Assembly: GCF_001559075.2 (NCBI RefSeq) | Contig: NZ_CP014015.2 | Coordinates: 2,604,001-2,668,000, forward strand | Direction of reading: 5' to 3' | DNA: 64,000 nt | From: Citrobacter amalonaticus | GTDB lineage: Bacteria; Pseudomonadota; Gammaproteobacteria; Enterobacterales; Enterobacteriaceae | Part shown: piece by piece, positions 63,852 to 64,000 of the stretch | Position numbering within the stretch: position 1 is the stretch's first letter | Layout: every line of letters starts with the position of its first letter | Notes under the pieces: model-generated | The model's input: the letters and a program-made list of their open reading frames with translations, nothing else | What the model was told of the DNA's origin: nothing | Databases searched by the model: none | Program-made: the position numbers and the translations under genes

Positions 63852-64000
63852 AGTCGTTGGCATGGCCGCTGTTTCGCATCACGGAGCAGGCAGCGCTGGC
63901 TGCCTGGCCGCAAACCGGCTGCGGCGATAAGAACAAAATCGATGGCCTTGCAGTGAGCGCGATGCGCACGGCCTTGAATGACATTGCCATTCGCGGGCGC
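63848..64000 (+). CDS. yggF: class II (GlpX-type) fructose-1,6-bisphosphatase, 5' part
   Basis: The first 51 codons of a GlpX-like phosphatase, cut by the window edge. The start MKSLAWPLFRITEQAALAAW, then TGCGDKNKIDGLAVSAM, matches the N terminus of E. coli YggF, a paralogue of GlpX that dephosphorylates fructose-1,6-bisphosphate. The ATG overlaps the yggP TGA by 4 nt (ATGA), so it belongs to the cmtBA-yggP operon. Confidence 0.9.
   Translation, partial: MKSLAWPLFRITEQAALAAWPQTGCGDKNKIDGLAVSAMRTALNDIAIRGR

Overview
The window is a chromosomal segment of a gammaproteobacterium of the family Enterobacteriaceae. Gene order, protein lengths and motifs follow the E. coli/Salmonella backbone closely: hyb operon, gss, pheV, speC, nupG, mltC to gshB, galP, metK, speAB, tktA, cmt. 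The chemotaxis receptor beside yghW and the variable segment next to pheV fit the Citrobacter/Salmonella side of the family best. The species cannot be fixed from the sequence alone.

Layout. (1) 34-10613: a methyl-accepting chemotaxis receptor, yghW, the complete hydrogenase-2 operon hybOABCDEFG, and a two-gene unit encoding a secreted class III (BtuF/MolA-like) binding protein and a ModA-like protein with no signal peptide. A strong inverted repeat resembling a ModE (molybdate repressor) operator sits in front of yghW, and a second, close match sits in front of the two-gene unit. (2) 10715-13639: yghU and gss (glutathione/glutathionylspermidine chemistry). (3) 13863-30805: an accessory segment between gss and tRNA-Phe. 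It holds a SorC-type regulator converging on a four-gene operon (mtnK, mtnA, a class II aldolase and a GRP-family sugar permease), which reads as a salvage route for 5-methylthioribose/5-deoxyribose (the 'DHAP shunt'). Then come 1.2 kb of AT-rich non-coding DNA and a 3490-residue inverse autotransporter (intimin/invasin family) built of three families of Ig-like repeats. (4) 30921-50324: tRNA-Phe, yqgA, speC, nupG, then housekeeping genes for cell wall (mltC), iron and DNA repair (yggX, mutY), tRNA and rRNA methylation (trmB, rsmE), asparaginase (ansB), hemW, rdgB, yggUTS, yggR, ruvX, yqgE, gshB, endA and sprT. (5) 50403-60381: galP, metK, yqgB-speA, speB, loiP and tktA. (6) 60700-64000: the cmtBA PTS, yggP and the start of a GlpX-type fructose-bisphosphatase, which runs off the window.

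How the genes connect. Three parts of the window meet around S-adenosylmethionine and polyamines. metK makes SAM. speA, speB and speC make putrescine, which feeds spermidine synthesis; that synthesis yields methylthioadenosine, whose sugar moiety is the expected substrate of the mtnK/mtnA/aldolase operon. gss conjugates spermidine to glutathione, and gshB makes glutathione. The hydrogenase end carries a separate theme: putative molybdate-responsive control on both sides of a nickel-iron hydrogenase operon, together with two binding proteins that have no permease or ATPase beside them. All functional assignments are from sequence reading and recall of family members; no database search was run.
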